Below, piece after piece: positions 16,782-25,575 of a stretch of 35,119 nucleotides of DNA. The translations under genes were made by a program, and so were the position numbers. This DNA comes from Acidobacteriota bacterium (GTDB lineage: Bacteria; Acidobacteriota; Blastocatellia; RBC074): the NCBI GenBank assembly GCA_016196035.1, contig JACPYM010000098.1, positions 1 through 35,119 of the forward strand. Reading direction: 5' to 3'. The notes under the pieces are model-generated. The model was not told the origin of the DNA. It saw only the letters and a program-made list of their open reading frames with translations, and ran no database searches. Numbering within the stretch: position 1 is the first letter of the stretch; every line of letters starts with the position of its first letter.

Positions 16782-17120
16782 ATGCGCAATCAAGAAAAAA
16801 TTCGGCAACAACTGCTGATCAGGTATCAGCAAATCGGTGGGCGCCTGGACAAAATTTCCCGTGATGTGCGCCGTGAAGATGAACCTTTGCTGGCGGATTT
16901 CGCCGAGCAAGCCGCCCAGCGCGAGAATGACGAGGTGCTGAGCGCGCTCGACGATTCCATTCGTGCCGAGATGCGCCAGATCGAACAGACTTTGCTGCGC
17001 TTGGAAGAGGGCGTTTATGGCATTTGCGAAATGTGTGAGCAGCCCATCGCCAAACCCCGGTTGGCCGCTGTGCCATACGCCGTCAGGTGCGTCAGTTGTG
17101 AAGAAAGTTTGGAGCGTTGA
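16782..17120 (+). CDS. DksA/TraR-family zinc-finger protein
   Basis: This 112-aa protein has an N-terminal helical hairpin and a C-terminal C4 zinc finger (C82, C85, C103, C106; ICEMCEQPIAKPRL and VRCVSCEESL). This is the DksA/TraR layout, which acts on RNA polymerase through the secondary channel in concert with ppGpp. The coiled-coil tip usually carries acidic residues; here ALDDSI (55-60) fits that pattern. It is shorter than E. coli DksA (151 aa) and nearer the short DksA-like group. GGCGAGG precedes the start. It lies downstream of the UspA gene and about 290 bp ahead of a strong terminator. Confidence 0.85.
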   Translation: MRNQEKIRQQLLIRYQQIGGRLDKISRDVRREDEPLLADFAEQAAQRENDEVLSALDDSIRAEMRQIEQTLLRLEEGVYGICEMCEQPIAKPRLAAVPYAVRCVSCEESLER

Positions 17121-17179
17121 GATATTGTTGCGTGCCAGCGCCGCTGGTGCGGTCGCAGTGAAACATACGCGCTTTGCAC

Positions 17180-17199
17180 CAATTGGCAATTGCCAATTG
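17180..17199. other. perfect 20-bp palindrome
   Basis: CAATTGGCAATTGCCAATTG reads the same on both strands. It lies 60 bp downstream of the DksA/TraR gene in the gene-free stretch 17121-17743, which also holds a terminator and a palindromic repeat copy. It could be a protein-binding site or part of a hairpin; its function is unknown. Confidence 0.5.
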
Positions 17200-17410
17200 A
17201 TTGAAGCGGACGAGTTGACCAGTCTCGCGCTGTTGCGCCTTATGACGAATGCCGGATGTTTGGAGCGGGCCGAAGTCTCGCTGCTGTCGCAAAAACATTT
17301 GGGTGCTTTGCTGATACCGATTTACCTCTACACCTCCTATCGCAAGGGAGTCCAAGCAGAAGAGAGAAGCTAGGTTTGGTCGGCACGCGCCGGTCAAACA
17401 GGGCTTTATG

Positions 17411-17449
17411 GGGAGTTCCGCTGGCAGAAAACGGGACTCCCATTTTTTT
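17411..17449 (+). terminator. strong intrinsic terminator
   Basis: GGGAGTTCCG (17411-17420) pairs with CGGGACTCCC (17432-17441), with one G-U pair and an 11-nt loop. Seven T follow at 17443-17449. It probably ends the UspA-DksA/TraR transcript, which leaves about 290 nt of 3' untranslated RNA or a small RNA that I cannot identify. Confidence 0.75.
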
Positions 17450-17454
17450 ACTCC

Positions 17455-17586
17455 AGGACTAATGCAAAAACCAAGCAAGATTGCCACAGAAGCACAGAGT
17501 CACAGAGTTTTTCTCGGTTGCCAGGAGAGTTTTGGGTCTTGCTCCGTGTCTCTGTGCCTCTGTGGCAAATTTCTGCCTAAGTCCTA
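17455..17586. repeat. palindromic dispersed repeat, copy 2
   Basis: Inner arms at 17482-17507 and 17542-17567 are complementary with three mismatches and carry the same CACAGAG-rich motif as copy 1 (14600-14625). The right end TAAGTCCTATCC (17578-17589) is identical to the right end of copy 1. The loop sequences differ between the copies. It follows the terminator at 17449 directly. Confidence 0.7.
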
Positions 17587-17743
17587 TCCTCGTTACTTCG
17601 CCCGCGCCGCACTTCAAAAAGTTTGCCCCGCCACGTATGATGCGCCCACCCTGGTAGTGGCAAGCGGAAACGTCCCTCAAGGCAAATGAAACACCTCTGA
17701 TGCCGCGCACGTATGAATGCGGCAAGCGGATCGTTGTGCGGGC

Positions 17744-19435
17744 ATGAAAAATCGTCCTTCATCACATTTATTGTTGTTGCTGTTGTTGTGGGCGCTCAAT
17801 GCGCTGGCCTATCTGGCCATTTATCGGGCGGGCGTGGCGCGCGGCTTTGCGCCATCGTTCTTATTGGCCCTGCGCGATCTGTTGCTTTTTCTGCCGCTGC
17901 TTTTCGCATTCTTGTGGCTCTCGCGCCGGCACAAATATGCGGGCGATTGGACGCTCTTCACCACGGCCTTGTTGCTGCTGAGCATCGGGCAGGTCGTGCA
18001 ATACCGCCTGTTCACCGATCCTGAATACAGCACGCGCCAAAAAACCGCCGTGCGCTTGGAAAAGATGAACACGCTGCGCATGCGGTTCGTCAACGACCAT
18101 TACGACGCGATTAAAAAACAAGCGTTGTTTGGCGATCCCAACTTTCGCCTCCCTGTTGGTGCCGCTGACCAACGCGAAGAACAGTACTGGACGTTTACGC
18201 GCATTTTTACTTCGCTCTCGACCTGGATTTTGCTGGCAGCTTTAGCGGGTTTTGCGGCTGCTTTCATCTTTACCAATCGCGATGATGTGTTGTTGTGGTT
18301 GCAACAGCACAGCTTTTTAATCGGCCTGGCCACGGCCATACCCTTCGTATTGATTGCCATCATCGGTTCCAGCGCGGGCAAGTTTCTAGGGAAGACGACG
18401 CCTTGGGAGCCGGTCAAAATTTCCTTTCTCGTCAGCTTCGCGGGCATCCTCGCCGCGCATTACCGCAACCTGTCGCGGACGTATTGGGGCATGCCGCCCG
18501 CGCGTTTCATGATTCCATTTCTCGTGATCGCCTTGTTGCCGGTCATTCCGTTTTTTGCTTTGTCGGACTTCGGTCAGATGCTGGTCTTTTTCGGCGCATA
18601 TTTGACGTTGTACGTCGTGGCGGTGCGGCGTTTGCCGCAAGTGACCATTGCGGTCGTGCTGATCTTTGTCGTCGTGACTGGTTCCATCCTGCTGGCGGGC
18701 GCCTACAATACGGTCGTGGATGTGTTCACCGATAACCAGACCGTGTCTGCCGTCGAGCGTGTCAAAGGCGTGGTGAGCAAAGGCATCCCACGGCGAATTC
18801 ATCAGCGCTTTTATCTGTGGTTGAATGCTGGAACGCCGCCTGACCCGGAGGAAAACTGGTGGTGGCAGCGCGAGGCCGAAAATGCCGAAGGGCGCGGCGT
18901 GTCGAATGAAGAAGCGTGGTACAATTCGTATGCGTTTCAACCCTCACAAGCACTCTTTGGAGTCAGCGATGGGCGATTGGTGGGAGCAGGCTTAGGCCGT
19001 GGCTATCCCGAAATCGTACCGATTGCCGATTCGGATTTTATCTATGCGGCGATTGCCGAAGAGTTGGGCCTAGCGGGTGGCGCGCTGGTGATCTTTGCGT
19101 TTATCTTGCTCGTAATCGCTGGCATGCGCGTCGCCATTGAGGCGCGCGATATGTTCACTAAGCTGATCGCCGCCGGGATCACGGCCTTTCTGGGTTTCCA
19201 AGCCGTCGTCAACATTGGCGGCGTGATTCGCATGCTGCCGATGACCGGCATCACGCTCCCCTTTGTGAGTCATGGCGGCTGGTCGTTATTGACGAGTTTC
19301 TTTATGCTCGGCGTGTTAATGGCAATCTCCCATCGGAATAACAAGACTTCAGACCTCAGACCTCAGACCTCAGACCTCAGACCAGAAGCTTTGAAGGCAC
19401 GAGGTTGGCGCGCAGGGGGAAAGGGGAAACAGTAA
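17744..19435 (+). CDS. FtsW/RodA/SpoVE-family peptidoglycan polymerase
   Basis: The 563-aa membrane protein belongs to the SEDS family, which polymerises glycan chains from lipid II. It has about ten membrane segments and a large extracytoplasmic loop (about residues 345-420). The typical C-terminal pattern is present: [26 protein letters not shown], then [20 protein letters not shown]. The start at 17744 is favoured over an in-frame ATG at 17717. The C-terminus is odd: after the last helix it reads [20 protein letters not shown], encoded by a CAGACCT heptamer array, so the natural end seems to have been overwritten. RodA versus FtsW cannot be settled here, but the neighbouring PP2C, kinase and FHA genes resemble the actinobacterial rodA operon. 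Confidence 0.85.
   Translation: MKNRPSSHLLLLLLLWALNALAYLAIYRAGVARGFAPSFLLALRDLLLFLPLLFAFLWLSRRHKYAGDWTLFTTALLLLSIGQVVQYRLFTDPEYSTRQKTAVRLEKMNTLRMRFVNDHYDAIKKQALFGDPNFRLPVGAADQREEQYWTFTRIFTSLSTWILLAALAGFAAAFIFTNRDDVLLWLQQHSFLIGLATAIPFVLIAIIGSSAGKFLGKTTPWEPVKISFLVSFAGILAAHYRNLSRTYWGMPPARFMIPFLVIALLPVIPFFALSDFGQMLVFFGAYLTLYVVAVRRLPQVTIAVVLIFVVVTGSILLAGAYNTVVDVFTDNQTVSAVERVKGVVSKGIPRRIHQRFYLWLNAGTPPDPEENWWWQREAENAEGRGVSNEEAWYNSYAFQPSQALFGVSDGRLVGAGLGRGYPEIVPIADSDFIYAAIAEELGLAGGALVIFAFILLVIAGMRVAIEARDMFTKLIAAGITAFLGFQAVVNIGGVIRMLPMTGITLPFVSHGGWSLLTSFFMLGVLMAISHRNNKTSDLRPQTSDLRPEALKARGWRAGGKGKQ
19343..19383. repeat. heptamer tandem array, CAGACCT family (inside ftsW/rodA 3' end)
   Basis: AAGACTT is followed by four perfect CAGACCT units and a fifth ending CAGACCA. 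The array encodes the TSDLRPQ repeats at the C-terminus of the SEDS protein: three heptamers make 21 nt, hence the seven-residue repeat. Its inverted partner lies at 19869-19917 on the other side of the four-helix-bundle gene. Confidence 0.75.
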
Positions 19436-19890
19436 TGGCCCGAGATTTTATGAAAATCAAAGCGTGGCAGTTGGCAGATGATTTGGTTGTTGCCGTTTAT
19501 GGAACAACGAAGACTTTCCCCCGCGAAGAATTATTTGGACTGACTTCTCAATTACGGCGTGCGGCTTATTCGGTGCCTGCCAATATCGCTGAAGGGGCAA
19601 ACCGGAGCAGCAAAAAAGACTATCTGCATTTTCTTTCAATCGCCGCTGGCTCGTTGGCCGAAACCAGATATTTTCTACACCTATCAAATCGCCTGGGATA
19701 TTTGGCAGATGCCAATTATCAGCAGTTTTGTGCACAAGCTGAAGAAACCAGCAAAACGCTTTCCGGTCTGGTGGCTGCCATTCAAAAAGAGTTGGTAATT
19801 CAAGCTACCAAGTTGATCCTACTGCTCCTCGGTCTTGCTGCATCGTTATTCACACTCTTTAGGGCAGTTGGTCTGAGGTCTGAAGTCTGA
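19435..19890 (+). CDS. four-helix-bundle protein (S23 / 23S rRNA IVS-type)
   Basis: This 151-aa product belongs to the four-helix-bundle family first seen in 23S rRNA intervening sequences. Hallmarks are KIKAWQLADDLVVAVY, FPREELFGLTSQLRRAAYSV, PANIAEGANRSSKKDYLHFL and GSLAETRYFL. The fold is shared with the Avd accessory protein of diversity-generating retroelements, but no reverse transcriptase is nearby; the function is unknown. Its ATG overlaps the stop of the SEDS gene by 1 nt, with a G-rich ribosome-binding region upstream. Family members normally stop near the fourth helix; this one continues with a hydrophobic stretch (LILLLLGLAASLFTLF) and ends inside an inverted heptamer array. The gene therefore looks like part of an inserted cassette. 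Confidence 0.85.
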   Translation: MARDFMKIKAWQLADDLVVAVYGTTKTFPREELFGLTSQLRRAAYSVPANIAEGANRSSKKDYLHFLSIAAGSLAETRYFLHLSNRLGYLADANYQQFCAQAEETSKTLSGLVAAIQKELVIQATKLILLLLGLAASLFTLFRAVGLRSEV

Positions 19891-19917
19891 GGTCTGAGGT
19901 CTGAAGTCTGAGGTCTG
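19869..19917. repeat. heptamer tandem array, AGGTCTG family (inverse of CAGACCT)
   Basis: Seven units follow from 19869 (GGTCTG, AGGTCTG, AAGTCTG, AGGTCTG, AGGTCTG, AAGTCTG, AGGTCTG), in the opposite orientation to the array at 19343-19383. They contain the stop codon of the four-helix-bundle gene and end 5 bp before the PP2C start. Confidence 0.75.
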
Positions 19918-19922
19918 CAAGA

Positions 19923-21512
19923 ATGCCGCTAAGAATCACAGTGGGGACCGTCACGGATCGCGGGTTAAACCCGAAACGCGCCACGAACGAAGACCGTTTG
20001 CTGGCCCTCCCACAGGCACGCCTGTTTCTCGTGGCAGATGGCGTGGGTGGGCGGCGCGGCGGCCAAGTCGCCAGCCAGACCGTGGTGGATGTGTTTAACC
20101 AGGCCTTCAACGCTCAGCCGCGCCAGGGCAATGATTTGCTGACGGCGCTCAAACAAACGATTCACCTTTCCAATCGCAGCATTTACGAAGCGGCTAACGA
20201 ATTGACTGAATTGCACGGCATGGCGACGACAGTAGCCTTGGTGGCGGCCTTGAATGACAACCGCGCGATCATCGGGCACGTCGGGGACAGCCGTGTCTAT
20301 CGCTTCGATGGCCGCGATTTGATCTGCGAAACCGAAGATCATAGCGAAGTGAATGACGCCGTGCGTTCAGGTGTGTTGAGCGCCGCCCAGGCTGCGCATC
20401 ATCCGCGCCGCAACGTCATCAACCGCGCCCTCGGCGCGGAAGCCGATGTCGAAGCTGATTTCAAAATCGTGCCGCTCAACGAACACACCAGTTTTCTGTT
20501 GTGCAGCGATGGCGTCACCCGCCATCTCAACGACGCCGAGTTGGCCGAACTGATGCGCGCGCATCTGCATCCACAAAAGTTTTGCGCCCAGGTCAAAGAG
20601 ATTTGTTTTGAACGCGGGGCCGAAGACAACCTGACCGCTGTGGTGGTGGATTTCGGCGACCGTCGTTACGCCGATGAACAAACGCGCCCGGCGATTGCGC
20701 GGTTGCGCGCGGCCTCAAAAGGCGCGGCCTCAAGCGGCGGTTCCCGTTTCCAGGTTGAGTTCGGCGACCCCAGCGGCCCGCTTTCGTCGCCGGTGATTGA
20801 CCGTTCCGGTAGTCGGCCCGCTGCCGGGAATGCTACCGAAACGGAGGCCGTGACGGATTCGGCGCGCTTGCGCCAGGCGGCGTCGCGTGAAAAAGAAACG
20901 CGCGATCTGGCTGCTCGCCCAACTGAGGATGGTTTGCACGCGGGCGCAAACGAGCGGCAAACCACTGCTAATGCCAAGTCCTGGATTCAACCGGCGGCAG
21001 AGCGCCCCCGGAACCATGCGCCACAGCCCAGCGCGCCACCGCCCAGCGTGCCCAACAGTTCGGGTGACAACAAAGGGCGTGACATGTTGTTGCTGGGGTT
21101 TTATCTGGTGTTGTTGATGTTGGCGTTTGGGGTGGGGCGTTATTACAACGAGTTGCTGGCCTGGGTGACCGGTGAGCCAGCCGCCGCCCTCAACCGGACG
21201 ACGATCAACCCAGGCAGGAGCGATCCCGAACTGGCGGCGGCGCGCGCCTTGTTTGAAGAGCGGCGCTATGACAAAGCGCGCGAACGGCTGGCCCAATTGG
21301 CGGCGGCCAAACCCGAAAATGCCGAGTTGCGCTATTGGCTGGGGCGCGCCGATTACGAAATGAAACAGTATCCAGACGCCGTCAAGCACCTGAACGAAGC
21401 GGCGCGCCTGGATGCCACTTTGCCGGATCTTTATGTGCACCTGGCGCTCGCTTATTCGGCGCTGAACGACAAAAAGAATATGGAAGAGAGCTTGAAGAAA
21501 GCTTTGCAATGA
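19923..21512 (+). CDS. PP2C-type Ser/Thr phosphatase with membrane helix and TPRs
   Basis: The 529-aa protein has a PP2C domain (about residues 5-240) with the metal-binding motifs NEDR (22-25), VADGVGG (38-44), GHVGDSRVYRF, CSDGVTRHL and GAEDNLTAVVVDF. A disordered linker leads to a membrane helix (about 388-405) and two to three TPR units (about 434-527). It would dephosphorylate targets of the kinase encoded next door, as PstP does for PknA and PknB. TPRs in the extracytoplasmic part are unusual for PstP. The start lies 5 nt after the heptamer array, and no clear Shine-Dalgarno precedes it. Confidence 0.88.
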   Translation: MPLRITVGTVTDRGLNPKRATNEDRLLALPQARLFLVADGVGGRRGGQVASQTVVDVFNQAFNAQPRQGNDLLTALKQTIHLSNRSIYEAANELTELHGMATTVALVAALNDNRAIIGHVGDSRVYRFDGRDLICETEDHSEVNDAVRSGVLSAAQAAHHPRRNVINRALGAEADVEADFKIVPLNEHTSFLLCSDGVTRHLNDAELAELMRAHLHPQKFCAQVKEICFERGAEDNLTAVVVDFGDRRYADEQTRPAIARLRAASKGAASSGGSRFQVEFGDPSGPLSSPVIDRSGSRPAAGNATETEAVTDSARLRQAASREKETRDLAARPTEDGLHAGANERQTTANAKSWIQPAAERPRNHAPQPSAPPPSVPNSSGDNKGRDMLLLGFYLVLLMLAFGVGRYYNELLAWVTGEPAAALNRTTINPGRSDPELAAARALFEERRYDKARERLAQLAAAKPENAELRYWLGRADYEMKQYPDAVKHLNEAARLDATLPDLYVHLALAYSALNDKKNMEESLKKALQ

Positions 21513-21591
21513 TTGCGGGTTGTAGATTGCGAATTGCAGCTTTGAAGTTCCGCAATCCGCAATCCGCAATCCGCAATCCGCAATCCGCAAT
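21511..21591. repeat. inverted heptamer arrays, GATTGCG/CCGCAAT family
   Basis: A degenerate array at 21511-21539 (GATTGCG, GGTTGTA, GATTGCG, AATTGCA) is followed by six perfect CCGCAAT units at 21550-21591 in the reverse orientation. They can pair as a hairpin. The array fills the PP2C-kinase spacer and ends 6 bp before the kinase ATG, replacing any Shine-Dalgarno. The same family is seen at 7761-7788. Confidence 0.75.
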
Positions 21592-21597
21592 CGAAAA

Positions 21598-23250
21598 ATG
21601 CCCGAACTGCGACTCGAAAACAGCTTGGTGGATGAACGCTACGAGGTGCACGAACGCCTGGGTCTCGGCAGCTATGCTGAAATCTGGGTGGCGCGCGATC
21701 ATCTGGCGGGTGGCCGCGAAGTCGTCTTGAAAGCCTTGAACACCAGTTTGCAAGGCACGCCCGACGCCGACCTCGAACGCACGCTAGTCGAGAACTTTCA
21801 GAACGAAGCCATTGCGCTCGACACGGTGCGCCATCCGCACGTGATCCTGCGACTGGGCCACGGCACGGCGGCGGATTTGCGTGGCGTGCCCTTTCACTAT
21901 CTGGTGCTCGAATACATGCCGGGCGGCGACCTGTTACGTTTATGCCGCTGCCAGCCCGGCAATCGTTTAGGCTTGGAGCGGGCGCTCTTCTTTTTCAAAC
22001 AGGCTTGCGAAGCGCTTGCTTACGCGCACAGTCAGGGCATCATTCACCGCGATTTGAAGCCGAATAACTTATTGCTGAGCGCCGAGCCGCAAACTTTGAA
22101 GGTCGCTGATTTTGGCGTCGCCAAACTCACCAGCGGCGAAGCCACCGAAATCACCCGTGTCGGGGCGGGCATTTACGCACCGCCCGAACATCATCCCGAT
22201 GAAGTCGAGCCGCATGGCCGGGTCGAACGTTTGACCGCCGCCGCCGACATTTATTCGCTCGCCAAAAGCGTTTACACCGTCGTCTGTGGCCGCGCGCCCA
22301 GCCAGTACGCCTGTCAAACGATCATCGCGCTGCCTGCCGAAATGCAAAACGAAAGCTGGGCCAGGGCCTTGCTCAATGTGTTGAAACGCGCGACGGCGTT
22401 GGAGCCGGAAGACCGTTACGCCTCCGTCATCGAATTCTGGAGTGACCTCGCCAATGTCGCCGTATTGGCCGGCCCTGCTGAAGAAGAAACCCAAGTCCGC
22501 CCGCGTCTGAGCGTCAGCAAATTCGACGTGCCGACCATGCCGCCACAACCGGAATTCAACCCCGTCTTGGCCAGCTCGGGCGCACAACCCAAAGACGTGA
22601 CCGTCGCGGAACCGCTCGCTGCTGTCGTTGAACCACTGGCGCAACAAATCGCGGTGCCGCCTGTCAGCGTTTCACCCGCGCCGCACCAGCCGCTGCAAAC
22701 GAACGGAGCTACGTCAAAACCCAAAATCGTCGTTGACCTGCATCCAAAGGCTCCGGCGACGCTGCCGCAATCCATTAACGCCGCGCCACAGAACGGCCAA
22801 CTCAGCGCCACCACCGCCCAGCCCCAAACGCCCGCGCAAAAGAACGAGCAACGCCGCGCGGCGCGCTTTGAGGTCAAAGATAAATTCACCGAAGGCCGCC
22901 GCAGCCTGGTATTCGGCGGTTTGCTGGCGATTGCTTTTCTTGGATTTCTGCTGACGCTTTATCATTACGTGCGCAACAACGGCTTGCCGGTGGGCTTCGG
23001 CACGGCTAGCCGCATTGAAATCGCGATTGAAAAACTGAACGTGCGCACTGGTCCCAGCATGAAATTCGCCGAGTTGGGCGTGGTCGCACAGGGCACTCGC
23101 CATCACGTGCTGGCCGAAAATGAACAAGGCTGGATGCAGATCGAAGTCACTCAATGGGATGAGTCCGAACCGCATAGCAACGATCAAAAGCAGGGCTGGG
23201 TGTATGGTACGCCGCGTAATGTAAAGGTGATCGGAAGACGGGCTTGGTAA
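21598..23250 (+). CDS. Ser/Thr protein kinase with membrane helix and SH3b-like domain
   Basis: The 550-aa protein is a Hanks-type kinase. Visible motifs are the Gly loop [13 protein letters not shown] (about 21-33), Lys45, the catalytic loop HRDLKPNN (150-157), DFG (171-173) and a PPE-type activation end (APPEHHPDE). The kinase domain spans about residues 15-285. A Pro/Ala-rich linker (about 290-425) joins a membrane helix (about 436-456). The extracytoplasmic part (about 472-548) resembles a bacterial SH3 domain ([18 protein letters not shown], then GWMQIE and GWVYG) rather than PASTA repeats. SH3b domains often bind the cell wall, which could let the kinase sense peptidoglycan. The ATG lies right after a heptamer array and has no ribosome-binding site. 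Confidence 0.9.
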   Translation: MPELRLENSLVDERYEVHERLGLGSYAEIWVARDHLAGGREVVLKALNTSLQGTPDADLERTLVENFQNEAIALDTVRHPHVILRLGHGTAADLRGVPFHYLVLEYMPGGDLLRLCRCQPGNRLGLERALFFFKQACEALAYAHSQGIIHRDLKPNNLLLSAEPQTLKVADFGVAKLTSGEATEITRVGAGIYAPPEHHPDEVEPHGRVERLTAAADIYSLAKSVYTVVCGRAPSQYACQTIIALPAEMQNESWARALLNVLKRATALEPEDRYASVIEFWSDLANVAVLAGPAEEETQVRPRLSVSKFDVPTMPPQPEFNPVLASSGAQPKDVTVAEPLAAVVEPLAQQIAVPPVSVSPAPHQPLQTNGATSKPKIVVDLHPKAPATLPQSINAAPQNGQLSATTAQPQTPAQKNEQRRAARFEVKDKFTEGRRSLVFGGLLAIAFLGFLLTLYHYVRNNGLPVGFGTASRIEIAIEKLNVRTGPSMKFAELGVVAQGTRHHVLAENEQGWMQIEVTQWDESEPHSNDQKQGWVYGTPRNVKVIGRRAW

Positions 23251-23295
23251 GAGATTGTTTGAACTGTATGTTTTGAGAGATCGAATTAAGAGCTT

Positions 23296-24129
23296 ATGGG
23301 AATTGCAAATTTACTAAGTGATTTTCGGCGTTGGCTGGATGGCGAAGAGGCCGCGACGTATGTGCCCGAAGCGCCCAAGCCGCGCCGCGAGTTGGAAGAG
23401 TTTCTGGTTTCCATCGCGCGCGAGATTGAGGTCGTGATGCAGCGCGAGATGTTCACGCCGCCGGGCGGCCCCACTTATATCCCGCGCGAGTACCTGGTCT
23501 TTCTGAGCCGCGAAGACGACGCGCAGTGGCAGGGCGACAAGCGCGAGGGCTTGCAGCGCGGGCTGTTTCACGTGCTCTCAGAACGCGCCAAAGAACTGGT
23601 CGGCGACATGGACGTGCAAACCAAAACCTTCGCGGTTGAGTTGCGCGTGGACGGCACACTGGAAAAAGGGAAGTTTCGTGTCCAGCCCGTGTGGGACAGC
23701 TCTTCGCCCAAGACTGAGGTGCGGCCCCGCAAACGCATCGAAGCGCCGCCGATGCCTGCCACCGCTGAACCCGCCGAAACCATTGTTGACGATAACGAAG
23801 CTACGATTGTGCGGCCCCGCGCGCCGCTGTTCGCCATCGAATTTTCGCTGAGCGGCGCAGAGGCGCAGACCGCCAAGTTTTACACGCCCAAAATTTCCAT
23901 CGGGCGCGGCTCAAAAGATTTCCCTGTAGATTTGCGGCTGGACGGCGATTTGGAGATCAGCCGCAAGCAGGCGACCCTCGCGCGACAGGATGATGGTTCA
24001 TATACACTCGCCTGCGAAGGCCGCAATCCGCTGGAAATCGGAGGCCAGGAAGTGTTACAAGGCGAGAGTCAAACGCTGGTTGCCGGGCAAGCATTCAAGA
24101 TCGGCAACTACGATTTGAAGATTGTTTGA
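23296..24129 (+). CDS. FhaA-like protein (DUF3662-type N-terminus plus FHA domain)
   Basis: This 277-aa protein has an N-terminal domain (about residues 1-130, LEEFLVSIAREIEVVMQREM and YIPREYLVFLSRED) resembling the FhaA N-terminal domain (DUF3662). A linker holds two TIVxD/ATIVRP Thr sites. A C-terminal FHA domain (about 195-277) shows SIGRGSKDF and EISRKQATL. FHA domains bind phospho-Thr. In actinobacteria FhaA binds the phosphorylated pseudokinase domain of MviN and regulates peptidoglycan synthesis. The kinase gene is 45 bp upstream, so this protein is a likely reader of its output; the linker threonines (ETIVDD, EATIVRP) could be targets. No fhaB or pbpA is seen. Confidence 0.85.
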   Translation: MGIANLLSDFRRWLDGEEAATYVPEAPKPRRELEEFLVSIAREIEVVMQREMFTPPGGPTYIPREYLVFLSREDDAQWQGDKREGLQRGLFHVLSERAKELVGDMDVQTKTFAVELRVDGTLEKGKFRVQPVWDSSSPKTEVRPRKRIEAPPMPATAEPAETIVDDNEATIVRPRAPLFAIEFSLSGAEAQTAKFYTPKISIGRGSKDFPVDLRLDGDLEISRKQATLARQDDGSYTLACEGRNPLEIGGQEVLQGESQTLVAGQAFKIGNYDLKIV

Positions 24130-24137
24130 GTTGCATC

Positions 24138-24233
24138 GCAGGCTGCCAGCTTGCGGATGGACTTCGCATTTGATGCTTTGAGGTTTCGCGACGGATTGAT
24201 TGGCTGAGTCTTCAGCAGGCTGGCAGCCTGCTG
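24138..24233. repeat. inverted repeat with GCAGGCTG arms
   Basis: GCAGGCTGCCAGC (24138-24150) is the exact complement of GCTGGCAGCCTGC (24219-24231). The right arm also folds on itself as CAGCAGGC-TGGCA-GCCTGCTG (24213-24233). It sits between the FHA gene and the next gene in the 129-bp spacer, like a REP-type dispersed element. Confidence 0.6.
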
Positions 24234-24258
24234 TACCTTTCCTACGAGGAGTAACCGC

Positions 24259-25425
24259 ATGTTGTTTTTGCGCAAGTTTATTGTTCCCGCGCTGGTGATT
24301 TTGGCCTTTATCACCGCGCCCGCCGCCCATACGCAAGCCATCGTCGAGCCGCCGCAAAGCGCCAAGCCCACCGAAGCGCCGAAGCTGAGCGAGTTCGGCC
24401 AATTGATCCAGCGCCTATCAGAACGCGCGGGCTATTTCGGCTCCGATAATCTGGTGTCGAATGAACTTTCTTATTTGCACGTTTTGGGCAAGCTGCAAAC
24501 GATGGGTGTGACGGGGGGAGCTTATTTGGGGGTCGGCCCCGATCAGAATTTTTCCTACATTGCGCAGATCAAACCGAAACTGGCTTTGCTGGTTGACATT
24601 CGCCGCGACGCGATGATGCAGCACATGATGTTCAAGGCGCTGTTTATGATGTCGCGCAATCGCATTGAATATCTATGCAACCTCTTTGCCCGCCCACTGC
24701 CCAAGGATGTGAAGCGTTGGGAGAACAAAACGATTCGGGACCTGGTCGAATACTTTGACCGCACGCCGCTGGATGCCAAGATTGCTGAACGCCTAAAAGG
24801 CGAAGTTGCCAAGAAGGTTGCCACGTTTGGCGCCGATTTGTCGCCGCGCGATTATGAAACCATCGCCGACACGCATCGCGCCTTTTACGAAGATTGCCTG
24901 GAAGTCCGTTACACCATCCGCGACCGCAACACAGGCCGTTTCTTCCCCGCCTATCGCGACCTGCTCTTGGAAAAAGACCTCGAAGGCGCACAGCGCAACT
25001 ATCTGGCAACCGAAGCCGATTTTATGGTGATCAAGCAAATGCAGGATCGCAATCAGATCGTGATGCTGACGGCGGATTTGTCCGGGCCGAAAGGCGTGCG
25101 CGCTTGTGGCGATTATCTGAAAGAGATTGGCCTGAAGGTCTCGGCCTTTTACGTCTCTAACGTAGAGTTTTATCTCTGGCGGCAGAACAGCCTGGAGCGT
25201 TGGGTGGACAATTTGAAGGCGCTGCCGATTGACGACAAGAGCGTGATCATTCGCAGTTATTTCAACTATGCCTACTACACCAACCCGCACCCGCAAACGA
25301 TAGACAATTCGTTCAGCGTGCAATTGCTGCAAACGATTGACAGCCTCATCAAGGATCAAACGAGCGGCGGCTACGAGTCGTATTACGATATGACGACGCG
25401 CCACAGCCTGGAATACAAGCCGTAA
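24259..25425 (+). CDS. exported LIC_10091-like protein of unknown function
   Basis: The 388-aa product has a signal peptide ([20 protein letters not shown]). It then shows [60 protein letters not shown] and [13 protein letters not shown] recognise this as the family named LIC_10091 after a Leptospira protein, whose central part resembles a methyltransferase-like Rossmann domain (GVGPDQN loop, DIRR). The resemblance is from memory and the activity is unproven. AGGAG at 24246-24250 supports the start. It is convergent with the next gene and separated from it by a long hairpin. Confidence 0.7.
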   Translation: MLFLRKFIVPALVILAFITAPAAHTQAIVEPPQSAKPTEAPKLSEFGQLIQRLSERAGYFGSDNLVSNELSYLHVLGKLQTMGVTGGAYLGVGPDQNFSYIAQIKPKLALLVDIRRDAMMQHMMFKALFMMSRNRIEYLCNLFARPLPKDVKRWENKTIRDLVEYFDRTPLDAKIAERLKGEVAKKVATFGADLSPRDYETIADTHRAFYEDCLEVRYTIRDRNTGRFFPAYRDLLLEKDLEGAQRNYLATEADFMVIKQMQDRNQIVMLTADLSGPKGVRACGDYLKEIGLKVSAFYVSNVEFYLWRQNSLERWVDNLKALPIDDKSVIIRSYFNYAYYTNPHPQTIDNSFSVQLLQTIDSLIKDQTSGGYESYYDMTTRHSLEYKP

Positions 25426-25454
25426 CCCTGTTGCAGATGATTTCGACGCGCAGC

Positions 25455-25562
25455 GTCTTTGGAGTGCGTGCGGCACAGGCCGCCGCTTTGGTATGCCCTT
25501 CGCGGTTTGAATGATGAAGGGACTACCAAAGCGGCGGCCTGTGCCGCACGCACTCCAAAGAC
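25455..25562. repeat. long inverted repeat with 46-bp arms
   Basis: The left arm 25455-25500 and right arm 25517-25562 are complementary with only two mismatches, around a 16-nt loop. Outer ends are GTCTTTGGAGTG and CACTCCAAAGAC. It lies between the convergent stops of the genes at 25425 and 25576. It may stop transcription in both directions, but it has no T run, so a dispersed mobile repeat is more likely. Confidence 0.75.
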
Positions 25563-25575
25563 TTCGCCATTCCAG

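Noticed and set aside
17158-17373. Small + strand frame from GTG after the DksA/TraR gene
   Set aside because: No ribosome-binding site and no recognisable content; the frame crosses a perfect palindrome. A small RNA remains possible and is listed as a finding.
19435-19890. Diversity-generating retroelement accessory gene (Avd)
   Set aside because: The fold is similar, but there is no reverse transcriptase, template repeat or variable repeat in the window.
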